Assembly: GCA_028565635.1 (NCBI GenBank)
Contig: JAOXYB010031743.1
Span: 1 to 14,549 of the forward strand
From: Phoronis ovalis
Lineage: Eukaryota; Phoronida; Phoronidae
DNA length: 14,549 bases
Reading direction: 5' to 3'
Shown one piece after another: positions 1 to 7,641 of this stretch. A program made the position numbers and the translations under genes. The first letter of the stretch is position 1; the number at the start of each line of letters is the position of its first letter. The notes under the pieces were generated by a model. It did not search any database. It was not told the DNA's origin and saw nothing but the letters and a program-made list of their open reading frames with translations.

Positions 1-162
1 TTTTAATTTTAAATTTTAGGTGGTGGGTACCAGAATAAAATTCATATTCTGGGTGGTGGGTCTGAAAAAAAAGTGCCTTCCGCCCCTCCCGTACAATTAA
101 AAGCGGAACAGCCCTCAGTTTGAACAGTGATAAGTTTATTCATTTGTACTTTCCTTTTGTAG
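1..162 (+). other. ISWI intron, 3' end
   Basis: Intron preceding the first visible exon, ending in the acceptor TTCCTTTTGTAG. It carries a short direct repeat ggtggtgggt (19-28 and 52-61) with similar flanks (accagaataaaattcatattct between them). No coding signal. Confidence 0.7.
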
Positions 163-399
163 ACTGAGGAAATGAAAAAGAAAATGGAATCTCTGGGCGA
201 GAGCTCTCTACGGACTTTTACTCTTGAAGATACTGGCACTAGTGCATACATGTTTGAAGGGGAAGATTACAGGGACAAACAGAAGTTGGGGGGCATTGGT
301 CACTGGATCGAACCTCCAAAAAGAGAGCGCAAAGCAAACTATGCTGTAGATGCTTACTTCCGTGAAGCTCTCAGAGTGAATGAACCGAAAGCACCAAAG
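163..399 (+). CDS. SMARCA5: ISWI exon: NegC-like region to start of HAND
   Basis: 79 codons, phase 0 at both ends, acceptor TTTTGTAG before 163 and donor gtatta from 400. It starts [19 protein letters not shown] and ends [14 protein letters not shown]. The first half is the regulatory linker between the ATPase core and HAND (NegC in fly ISWI). The second half, from [10 protein letters not shown], is nearly identical to vertebrate [16 protein letters not shown] differs from the human form just before the conserved block. Confidence 0.96.
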
Positions 400-3300
400 G
401 TATTATTATTAACTTCAGATTCGTAAGACCATCACAGTAATTTGCAGATTTTTATGCCCATCACTATGTAATAGTGAATGGGCATATAGTCGTAGGGTCT
501 GCGTCGTCGCCGGCGTATGTAACCTTTTCTTTGTCTCGCTATAACGGCTTTAGCTTTCGTCAGATCATCTTCGTATTAGGTACAGGGTAAGTACATGTCA
601 AAGCGCAGGTCGGATATAATTTTGACCTCGATTACTTCCAACATGGCCGATTGGCGGCCATGTTTGTACCCGAGAGTGCACCTCACGTTGCGCCCATTTC
701 GGGAAAGACATTTCAAAATGACCTTGAGAAGTAGGTCAAATGCCGATGCGAATCTTCGACATTTTTTGTGCATAATACTTTCTTTGTCGTGCAATAACTG
801 CTTCAGTTTTTATCCGATCAACTTTATGTTTGGTACAGTGTAAATTCAGGTCAAAATGCAGATCGTCTGTAATTTCCATGTGGATCACTTTCAAGATGGC
901 CGACTGGTGGCCATGTTTTTTCCCGATAGTGCACAAGACGAAGCGATGACTGGACGATTCGAAGGTGGATTCACAAAGGCCATGGGTTGGTGGGCGTATT
1001 AGGCCAGGCCACATTTCAAAATGACCTTGAGAAGTAGATCAAATGTCGATGCGAATCTTTGACAATTTTTGTTGCGCGTAACACTTTCTTTGTCGCGCAC
1101 TAACTGCTTCAGTTTTTACCCGATCAGTTTAAATTTGGTACAGGATAAATACAGGTCAAAATGCAGATTGGTTATAATTTCGACATGGATCACGTTCAAG
1201 ATGGCCGACTGGCGGCCATGTTTATTCCCGAGATGTTAGCTCGCAATAATAGCTTTTGTTTTTGTCGGATCATCTTCATATTTGGTACAGGTTAAATACT
1301 GATCAAAGTACACATATGATATAAGTTTGACCCCGATTAGTTCCAACATGGCTGACTGGCGGCCACGTTTGTACCCGAGAGTGCATGTTACGTTGCGTCC
1401 ATTTTGGGAAAGACAGAGCGATGATTGGACGATTCAAAGGTGGATTCAACTAAAGAAACTACATCATATGATGGGCATCTGTCTGCACCAGCAGACCTCT
1501 TGTTGAAAATTCTTTCTGTGGCCTGGATTTGTTTTAATCTGTGGAACTTGTTGCAGAGAGCATAGAGCTGACTTCTGGATATGATAATGTGCTCAAACAA
1601 TTCCCAAATGTTTTCCCCAAATCTGGAGTCGAATTATTATCAACATTTCATAATTTTGGTCTGCATATGATATTTGCAGTGTTATTATATGTGTGGCTTT
1701 AAGCTGTGTAAATTGCTTTTTTATCCCAATAGCTAAGAGGTCTTTTGTATATTGAGCAAATGTTAGATCTTCTAAATGTTTTTACATTAATATTTGTGTA
1801 TTGCAGGCTCCAAGACCTCCAAAGCAGCCAAATGTTCAAGATTTTCAATTCTTCCCACCACGTTTGTTTGAACTTCTAGATAAAGAAATATACTACTATC
1901 GAAAAAGCATAGGGTATAAGGTAAGTGCATACTGATTCGTGTTTATCTTTTTGTCAACTGGGTCTTATGAAGACTTCATCATGTTAAGAAAATTTAATGT
2001 AGAGTCTGTTTAAATTTTGGGAATGTTTGTTTTTTATCAGTAGAATGCTCTGCCTGTTATTATGGTAACATTTGTTCTTCCATGAGTTAATTTATGTTGT
2101 ACATTCATAAGTTACTTTGTGTTGTACATTCATGAGTTATGCATTAACCATGTATACGTAATAGCTGGTTGTGACACCGCTCTAATGAGGCTTTGTGAGG
2201 TAATAAATTTTAATTGTGAATATAAGAATAGGCAAGCTTTACCTTCACCAGTCAAGCCGTTCTATTTTTTGCTTATGAAGAGCTGTTGTTACCGCACTAT
2301 GCTGAAACCTCGTCATAGATCATTGCTATAAATTTTGCACGTGTCTATTGTAAGTTTTGAATGTGCAGTAATAATGATCAACAATTTCTTATTGTGACAT
2401 AGTTTAAGGGCTGTTGCATTAAAAAACCTGAAAATAATTGTGATTATGGGGTACGGGGATAGTATAAAGTTTCCATTACTAAGGGAGAGATAGTTAGAAT
2501 TGTATTGGCAAACTCATTTTACTATGAGGGAGGGGATGAAATTAGTTCGAATTACCAGGGGGGAGGCAAAAAATGTTTAGGTCCCTTCTTCCTGAAAGAA
2601 ACAGCCATAATTGAAAATATAGTGTATTGCTGATTTATTTATGGACATTTATAGGTTCCTAAGAATCCTGACCTTGGCGCTGATGCTGACAAAGCTCGGA
2701 AAGCTGAACAGAAACTAATTGATGAATCTGATCAGCTAAGCGAGGAGGAAATTGCTGAGAAAGAAGATCTGCTCAAACAGGTTAGTAAAATAGTTTCATA
2801 AAATACATGTTTGTCATGGTCAAGTTTCCGACAGACAGCTTGCTACTTGTTCCATTGATTTTAGGTATGAATAGTTACATAGTACTGTAATTAAACGTGA
2901 ATCTCAATTTCCGTTCAGTTGTTTCAACATTTAATCACACTAGGTCTAGTTCATGTAAAATCTTAATTCTTGAATGGATTAAAATGCCTTGTGTAGCAAA
3001 TCATGCTTTTTCGAATTTTAGGGATTTACTAACTGGAGCAAAAGAGAGTTTAACCAGTTTATAAAAGCAAACGAAAAATACGGACGTGATGATGTAGAAA
3101 GCATTTCAAAAGATGTTGAAGGCAAAACTCCAGAAGAGGTAATATTATGTAACATTATATATGTTGTCAGTGACTTGGGGCATTGATTCCAATATAACTA
3201 ACAAAAAGTACTGATTATAGAATTGAGCTCTTTTGTGTATTTTGTCGTTACTTGAATGTGAAAATTATATGTTGGCCACCGATTGCCAGCCATAGAGTGT

Positions 3301-5966
3301 TATTTGTAATACAAACAAGTATTCAACCAACTATGTAGTTGTAACTTTCAGAGTGCCATAAAAGATGAAGTGTTATGGTTATGAGTAATGTTTTTTTCTA
3401 GGTGATGGAGTACTCCAGTGTATTCTGGGAGAGGTGTAATGAATTGCAAGATATTGAAAGGATCATGGCACAGATAGAAAGAGGTGAAGCTAAGATACAA
3501 CGTAGAGTTGGCATCAAGAAAGCGTTAGATGCAAAGGTACAGTATTTGACAAAATATATGGTGTTCCTACAGTATACTTACCAAACTAATCCAGTATGGC
3601 TGGTTAACACTTGATTGTTTTATAACTTAACTGTTGCAAAATATTTTGCTATTAGTTGTTTGGATGTATGAATATTTTTCTTATTACCTTGGTATCTAAC
3701 TCTCTAAGATTGTACTGAAACGAATTATTAAATTTGTACTTGAAAAGCTGTCTTATAATCATACTAGCTTAAAAACTACAATTCCTCCTAGAGTCCGTTG
3801 TAACATCACAGAAAATATCAACTTTGATTATATTAAGTCATCCACCCTTACTATCATAGCTTACAATACCATCTTTGGTGGTTTGCTAAAATTGATATAA
3901 TATCAGAACTTGCCTGGAATTGAACAAATGCACACAAGTGATGTGACTGCACTAATTACAATTATGTATTTACGTTATTCAGATGAATCGTTACAAGGCA
4001 CCATTCCATCAACTCAGGATCCAATACGGTACAAACAAGGGCAAGAATTATACGGAGGAGGAAGACCGATTCTTAGTGTGCATGCTACATAAACTTGGAT
4101 TTGATAAAGAGAATGTTTACGATGAACTGAGGATGTCTGTTAGACAGGCACCTCAATTCCGATTTGACTGGTTCATTAAATCTAGGACAGCAATGGTAGG
4201 ATATTGATTTTAAGAATGTTTTGACACACTAAAATGCTGGTGAGACAACTTTAGGAAGTCTAACATGTTGTAACTGGCAAACAGCCTTCTCACATTGACT
4301 AACTTAAATCCTTTTTACAATTGCAGGTGCTTGAGACAGGCTACTAGTGCCAAAAGTAAATAATCAAATTTTTTACTGTAAACTGGTTAATACCCAGTTT
4401 TATGAAATGTCGATATTTCTTTAGTGTAACATTAATGTTTTTCGGGCACAATAGTTCGTTTATCCTCTAGATCATTTATGCCCGAGTACAGCCAGTCAAC
4501 AAAGTAACACGTGCATTACAGTTGTTGATGCATATCTTAATGAAGGGGGAGCATGAAATGACAGTAGATCACTGTAGAAATACACTTAGTTTTTTAAAAG
4601 GATATTGGCTCTTGTAGAGAGAGAATGGTGGAATCATAGAGGCAAGGGATCTTGGTCGCTTCCAAGGTTCCAAATTTCCCATTGCCTACAATAGAAACGA
4701 GATTTTTCTGCGCAGTAAATGCATGCTAATTTCACATTGAAATCATATAAATGGACATTTTATTATGAGTAAAAACCTTAAAAGTTCAAATTACTTTGAC
4801 TACAGTTACTTGAAATCATAGTTAAACTTTTCTGAAGTAGTGGAAATTAACACCATTCTCATTGCAGGAATTACAACGACGTTGTAACACACTTATCACT
4901 CTGATTGAACGTGAAAATCTTGAGTTAGAAGAAAAAGAAAAGGCTGAAAGGAGGAAAGGCAGAAAATCAGCAGGAACACCCAAGGTTAGTTTATTTATAT
5001 ACTATACTGCCAGCAACCTCTATAACTGTGTAGTTTCATTTTTTATGTCTAACAGCCTGTCCCCTGTCCTAACAATTTTATAGGGCACACAGAGTAAAGT
5101 TTTTGTGCCTTGTTAACAGTAAATAGACACACTCACAATGTCTCGCAGCACTGCCTACTATAATCCTTACAGTTGTAAAAATGGACTTCAAGCACAAATT
5201 TATGAGAATAGAGCTGTTATTGTTGTAGAGTAAAACTAATCATAACTTCAGTATCCTTCAGTATCATTACAAGTGCCCTCTATACACTTCAGTAATGGAT
5301 TTATATTAATTAGTAAACTGTGTTGGATCTCTGTCTAGTACTCTTTTTTTTTAACTTCTGTGCATTTAAAGACATTTGTTTCATCTGTTTTAAAGACATT
5401 TTTTATATGGTTTAAGAAGCCTTTTACTTTTAAAATCTTGCTATTTTTTTTTATTAATTCAACTCTATGGGTTGCCAGGTTTTTAAATAAACATATTATT
5501 ATAATTTGTTTTGTTAGATATGCACGCAAGGTAAAACTAGTTGAACCTGTGGTAAATGATAACTTGATTGACGATGTTCCCTGTGATATTAATCCCTTAC
5601 TAACATTTAATTGAAATTAAGAACATGAGACAATAGAAACACGATGATTACGTGATATAGAAAACAATGGTTCTGAATTTTTTAAAGAAAACTGGCAAGA
5701 TGCCAAGGCATGTAAGCTTCGGTTTATTTTCCATCACCAAAATATAATACGCTTCAGATTCATGGACTACAATCACCCTAAAACTACAATTTCTAAAATT
5801 TGACAGTGTGACAAATCTCGCTTGTGAGATTAATATTTGTCTCTGTGCATAAAATTTTTACATAATTTTTTTTGTATCCAATATGACCAGTCGTCAAATT
5901 CTGTTTCAGAAAAGAAAATCCGAAGCTGCAGTAGATGGCAGAAGATCAAAGAAAAAGAAAGTTTAA
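163..5966 (+). CDS. SMARCA5: ISWI chromatin remodelling ATPase, C-terminal part (8 exons, 5' truncated by window)
   Basis: Joined exons 163-399, 1807-1920, 2655-2780, 3022-3138, 3402-3536, 3983-4195, 4868-4984 and 5910-5966 encode 371 residues that align end to end with the C-terminal third of mammalian SMARCA5/SMARCA1 (recalled family sequence). ISWI is the nuclear DNA-translocating motor of the ACF, CHRAC, NURF and RSF complexes, which slides and spaces nucleosomes. Visible in order: NegC-like segment ([19 protein letters not shown]), [19 protein letters not shown] entering [22 protein letters not shown] ([21 protein letters not shown]), the spacer helix ([22 protein letters not shown]), SLIDE ([18 protein letters not shown] to [14 protein letters not shown]) and a lysine-rich tail. 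The SNF2 ATPase lobes lie upstream of the window. All introns are GT-AG and phase 0. SMARCA5 and SMARCA1 are vertebrate paralogues, so a single invertebrate ISWI would be equally apt. Confidence 0.96.
453..486. repeat. Near-perfect inverted repeat at the edge of the repeat array
   Basis: Arms tatgcccatcactat (453-467) and atagtgaatgggcata (471-486) are reverse complements apart from one extra base, around a 3-base loop. It lies just before the GC-rich start of the repeat array (gtcgtagggtctgcgtcgtc) and may be a terminal structure of that element. Confidence 0.65.
505..1450. repeat. Degenerate four-unit repeat array
   Basis: Four related units begin near 521, 773, 1080 and 1237. Each has a ctttctttgtcgcgc-type start (weak in unit 4), a gcttYWGYTTTYRYCNGATCA segment, ttggtacaggntaaat, a 'caggtcaaa'-type segment and the palindrome ATGGCCGACTGGCGGCCAT (643-661, 895-913, 1201-1219, 1348-1366). 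Some units continue into gtacccgagagtgca, gatgattggacgattc and caaaatgaccttgagaagtag. The segments differ between units, so the array is mosaic. No transposase is visible. It is more GC-rich than the surrounding intron. Confidence 0.8.
1807..1920 (+). CDS. SMARCA5: ISWI exon: HAND domain, first part
   Basis: 38 codons between TTGCAG and GTAAGT, phase 0. It encodes [20 protein letters not shown] and continues to YRKSIGYK, one of the most conserved stretches of the ISWI C-terminus. The HAND module sits against the SANT domain and helps grip linker DNA next to the nucleosome. Confidence 0.97.
2081..2140. repeat. 25-bp tandem repeat, about 2.4 copies
   Basis: Units catgagttaatttatgttgt+acatt (2081-2105), cataagttactttgtgttgt+acatt (2106-2130) and a partial catgagttat. 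A local duplication in an intron. Confidence 0.8.
2408..2607. mobile_element. MITE-like element, copy 1 (possible PIF/Harbinger type)
   Basis: The left end GGGCTGTTGCATT and the right end GAAACAGCC(A) are terminal inverted repeats, flanked by TAA on both sides (2405-2407 and 2608-2610), which could be a 3-bp target duplication. The inverted right end (ggctgtttc, then gaagaagggacct) closely matches the left end of copy 2 at 8631 (gggctgttccatt, then gaagaggggacct), so the full terminal repeat is about 30 bp. No coding capacity. The superfamily guess rests only on the TAA/TTA target and the GGGC terminus. Confidence 0.6.
2655..2780 (+). CDS. SMARCA5: ISWI exon: HAND domain end and acidic linker
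   Basis: 42 codons, acceptor TTTATAG, donor GTTAGT, phase 0. It starts [20 protein letters not shown] and ends with the acidic helix [15 protein letters not shown], which matches the vertebrate LNDEELEEKEKLLTQ in spacing. The middle ([13 protein letters not shown]) is the least conserved part. Confidence 0.95.
3022..3138 (+). CDS. SMARCA5: ISWI exon: SANT domain
   Basis: 39 codons, acceptor AATTTTAG, donor GTAATA, phase 0. It holds the SANT core [20 protein letters not shown] followed by [19 protein letters not shown]. The tryptophan and the [10 protein letters not shown] helix typical of ISWI SANT are intact. SANT and SLIDE together form the DNA-binding ruler that senses linker length. Confidence 0.97.
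3402..3536 (+). CDS. SMARCA5: ISWI exon: SANT end and spacer helix
   Basis: 45 codons, acceptor TTTTTTTCTAG, donor GTACAG, phase 0. It encodes [40 protein letters not shown] and ALDAK, covering the last SANT helix and the long charged spacer helix between SANT and SLIDE. It is nearly identical to the vertebrate protein. Confidence 0.97.
3537..3982 (+). other. ISWI intron, nothing recognised
   Basis: 446 bases of AT-rich intron between the spacer-helix and SLIDE exons. Neither of the open frames running into it past the exon edges resembles a known protein. Confidence 0.8.
3983..4195 (+). CDS. SMARCA5: ISWI exon: SLIDE domain, main part
   Basis: 71 codons, acceptor TTATTCAG, donor GTAGGA, phase 0. 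It starts [20 protein letters not shown], runs through [20 protein letters not shown] and ends [11 protein letters not shown]. This is the SLIDE (SANT-like ISWI) module that contacts linker DNA. An ATG opens the exon, but it is an internal codon, not a start. Confidence 0.97.
4196..4867 (+). other. ISWI intron, little structure
   Basis: 672 bases inside SLIDE. It has a weak inverted repeat CGGGCA (4443-4448) / TGCCCG (4479-4484) and a slightly GC-richer patch near 4640-4720 (cgcttccaaggttccaaatt) that may be an old repeat fragment. No gene seen. Confidence 0.7.
4868..4984 (+). CDS. SMARCA5: ISWI exon: SLIDE end and basic linker
   Basis: 39 codons, acceptor ATTGCAG, donor GTTAGT, phase 0. [20 protein letters not shown] finishes SLIDE, then [19 protein letters not shown] begins the basic tail. 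The vertebrate KKKRGPKPST stretch is replaced by [11 protein letters not shown], which is AT-hook-like in character but lacks the GRP core. Confidence 0.96.
4985..5909 (+). other. Last ISWI intron, nothing recognised
   Basis: 925 bases, very AT-rich with T-runs near 5342 and 5443 and a local taaagacattt duplication (about 5368 and 5391). The 84-codon frame at 5360-5614 is low-complexity Phe/Ile/Lys and has no family resemblance. Confidence 0.75.
5910..5966 (+). CDS. SMARCA5: ISWI terminal exon: basic C-terminal tail and stop
   Basis: Acceptor CTGTTTCAG at 5901-5909, then 18 codons ([18 protein letters not shown]) and TAA at 5964-5966. It aligns with the vertebrate tail KRKMDGAPDGRGRKKKLKL. 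The KRK and KKKK clusters make a likely nuclear localisation signal. The very short coding exon is supported by this match and a strong polypyrimidine acceptor. Confidence 0.93.
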   Translation, partial: KRKSEAAVDGRRSKKKKV

Positions 5967-6232
5967 ATATAGCTGTTGGAATAAATAGGCTACTGATGTG
6001 ATTCATGAAATATGTATTATTCAAATACTACTAAATACCAGCACATACTTGTCTATGTAGCTTACCATCCTGAAATTATAGGAATTTAACAAGGCTACAT
6101 GTATGCAAAATTAATTGTATCTAGCTACTTTCTTGTACAACTAAACATAGTGTATTTGAGGTATTGAAAGCTGTTGGAGTATTTCTTGAAGTTGGCATTC
6201 CAGTACTGTTGGGCATTCAATTGTTGATCGTT

Positions 6233-6265
6233 GCAGTGAGCTTAGCTGTACCTTTAGCTCACTGC
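6233..6265 (+). promoter_or_regulatory. Inverted repeat, candidate RNA hairpin in ISWI 3' UTR
   Basis: Perfect 10-base arms GCAGTGAGCT (6233-6242) and AGCTCACTGC (6256-6265) around a 13-base loop. Transcribed from the + strand this is a stable stem-loop with six G-C pairs, directly before the three-copy repeat. A regulatory role is inference. Confidence 0.5.
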
Positions 6266-6274
6266 GTAGAACTC

Positions 6275-6427
6275 ATTTGTACTGACAGATGCCTATTCCT
6301 CATAGAATGTTACATATGATTTGTACTGACAGATGCTTATTCCTCATAGAATGTTACACATGATTTCAGTGAACTCATTTGTACTGACAGATGCTTATTC
6401 CTCATAGAATATTACATATGATTTCAG
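6275..6427 (+). repeat. Three-copy direct repeat in ISWI 3' UTR
   Basis: Core ATTTGTACTGACAGATGC, then TATTCCTCATAGAAT and TTACAYATGATTT, occurs from 6275, 6319 and 6377 with only one or two base changes per copy. Copies 2 and 3 also carry a TCAGT spacer. The 44- and 58-base steps show that the first junction lost about 14 bases. The near identity suggests recent tandem duplication. Confidence 0.85.
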
Positions 6428-6505
6428 TACAATTAAAATGCTTCCCCCATTTTATTATATATGTCTTGTATTTGTGTAAAGTTTGATTATTTGTATAAAA
6501 GACAA

Positions 6506-6511
6506 AATAAA
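6506..6511 (+). terminator. Poly(A) signal AATAAA for ISWI
   Basis: Canonical AATAAA 540 bases past the ISWI stop, followed by T-rich DNA (tagaatttttgtctttgcc) that could be the downstream element. An ATTAAA at 6432-6437 is a weaker upstream alternative. Confidence 0.65.
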
Positions 6512-6525
6512 CATATTTTAGAGAA

Positions 6526-6531
6526 TTTATT
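6526..6531 (-). terminator. Alternative distal UBE3A poly(A) signal (AATAAA on - strand)
   Basis: TTTATT on +, about 990 bases past the UBE3A stop and within 20 bases of the ISWI AATAAA. If used, the two mRNAs would meet or overlap at their 3' ends. Confidence 0.25.
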
Positions 6532-7070
6532 AGAATTTTTGTCTTTGCCACACAATAGTGTTATTTTGCAGACTTAAAAAAAATATAAAAACCAAAATTA
6601 ATCCACTTATAACTATAAACTGCTCGAAGATTAACAAGTTTCACAAATAAGCAAATACTTGACTGTTGACCATAGTTGAATCAGTAATGCAATAGTTTAG
6701 TTCTGAGCTTCAACAAACTGTTGCATCATTTTGGTTTTATAATTTTGTTTCTATAAGCCTGACCAACAAATACTACTACAGGTTTGCAGAAACAAAACAT
6801 TGATAACAAAATTAAGTATTAAATTGATTTCTATTCAGAAGAGCACTCGATAGGAAAATTTAATCAACTTTGTAAAACAAGAACTTTCCAAGGCAAGTCT
6901 GAATAACAGCATGCAGAAATGCTGCTCATGATAAAATTGTCATCCATTTTCGAGATGCCATGTGATTATTGATCTGACAAACAAATTCATGTCCATGAAT
7001 GAGTTACACATCTTCCTGCATATTTTGTTCGCTTTAAACATCTTGTTATTATCACAGTCACAGTTTTTGC

Positions 7071-7076
7071 TTTATT
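7071..7076 (-). terminator. Candidate UBE3A poly(A) signal (AATAAA on - strand)
   Basis: TTTATT on + reads AATAAA on -, about 445 bases past the UBE3A stop. This is the first canonical hexamer I noticed on that strand, chosen only on the motif. Confidence 0.4.
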
Positions 7077-7143
7077 TCCTAAATTTCCATAGTAAATTGA
7101 TATTTTGGCAAAAACGTATACACCTTTCTCCAAAAATAACCGG

Positions 7144-7193
7144 AGTTTCAGAGCTTCAACAATTTAATAGTTTCAGAGTTTCAACAATTTAAT
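7144..7193. repeat. 25-bp tandem duplication
   Basis: agtttcagagcttcaacaat+ttaat (7144-7168) is followed directly by the same sequence with one C-to-T change (7169-7193). It probably lies in the UBE3A 3' UTR or just beyond it. Confidence 0.85.
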
Positions 7194-7520
7194 AGATAGA
7201 TACTTTGAAACTTAGAGAGGAGAATTCTCATACAACACATGTAAGGCAAAGAAAAAAGAGAATCGCTCTAACATACATTTCTAATGGCTGACGATTAATA
7301 CAGTTGTATATTTCGTCTTGCACCTCGATGAATAACGAAAATTAAAATTGATTTTCTAAATTTCTTGATTATAAATATTCCCAAAATGGCTCATCAGAGT
7401 GAAAACTAAAGCAACAAAAATTAACAATAAATAAAATTGCTTGCTGGGCGACCTACTGGTATTCAAAACTTGAACACAGCAGCTAAAGGTAGTGTTTTGC
7501 CTTTTATATTTTTTCTTTTT

Positions 7521-7641
7521 CTATAGCATACCAAACCCTTTTGCATGTGTTATAGCTTTGAGCAGTCTTTCTTGCAATTTATCTTTGTGGCTGTAGTCCG
7601 GTAACAGAAGCACATTGAAGCAAGTGTGAGATGTCGGTAGT
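7521..7641 (-). CDS. UBE3A: UBE3A terminal exon: catalytic cysteine and C-terminus
   Basis: 121 bases, acceptor CTTTTAG, stop TAG at 7521-7523. Reads [39 protein letters not shown]. The ubiquitin-accepting cysteine is codon 7620-7622 (Cys793), 32 residues from the end as in human. Phe at position -4, needed for HECT transfer, is present. Confidence 0.97.

Larger units (their letters stand above)
400..1806 (+). other. ISWI intron, mostly repeat-derived
   Basis: 1,407 bases between exons 163-399 and 1807-1920. Holds the stem-loop at 453-486 and the repeat array at about 505-1450. From 1450 to 1806 it is AT-rich with no recognisable feature. The open frames inside the array are repeat-derived. 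Confidence 0.8.
1921..2654 (+). other. ISWI intron with short tandem repeat and MITE-like element
   Basis: 734 bases, GT-AG. Holds the 25-bp repeat at 2081-2140 and the inverted-repeat element at 2408-2607. Nothing else recognised. Confidence 0.8.
5967..6530 (+). other. SMARCA5: ISWI 3' UTR (inferred extent)
   Basis: Sequence from the stop codon to just past the AATAAA at 6506-6511. It has no conserved reading frame. It carries a hairpin (6233-6265) and a three-copy repeat (6275-6427), listed separately. The cleavage site is inferred at 10 to 25 bases past the signal. Confidence 0.6.
6531..7520. other. Gap between the convergent genes
   Basis: AT-rich and without a supported gene. It contains the UBE3A 3' UTR of unknown length (- strand), candidate - strand poly(A) signals and a 25-bp tandem duplication at 7144-7193. 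Confidence 0.7.

Noticed and set aside
595-1014. Open frames on both strands (595-843 +, 736-1014 -, 576-794 -) inside the repeat array
   Set aside because: They overlap on opposite strands, follow the repeat blocks, and lie within an ISWI intron. They are translations of repeat DNA and not genes.
3983-3985. ATG at the start of the SLIDE exon as a translation start
   Set aside because: It directly follows a TTCAG acceptor and the reading frame continues from the previous exon, so it is an internal codon or residue.
5360-5614. 84-codon frame in the last ISWI intron
   Set aside because: It is low-complexity Phe/Ile/Lys from AT-rich DNA, with no splice or homology support.
6962-7192. 76-codon + strand frame in the gap between the genes
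   Set aside because: It is rich in Leu/Phe/Ile from AT-rich DNA, runs through a tandem duplication, and has no recognisable family.
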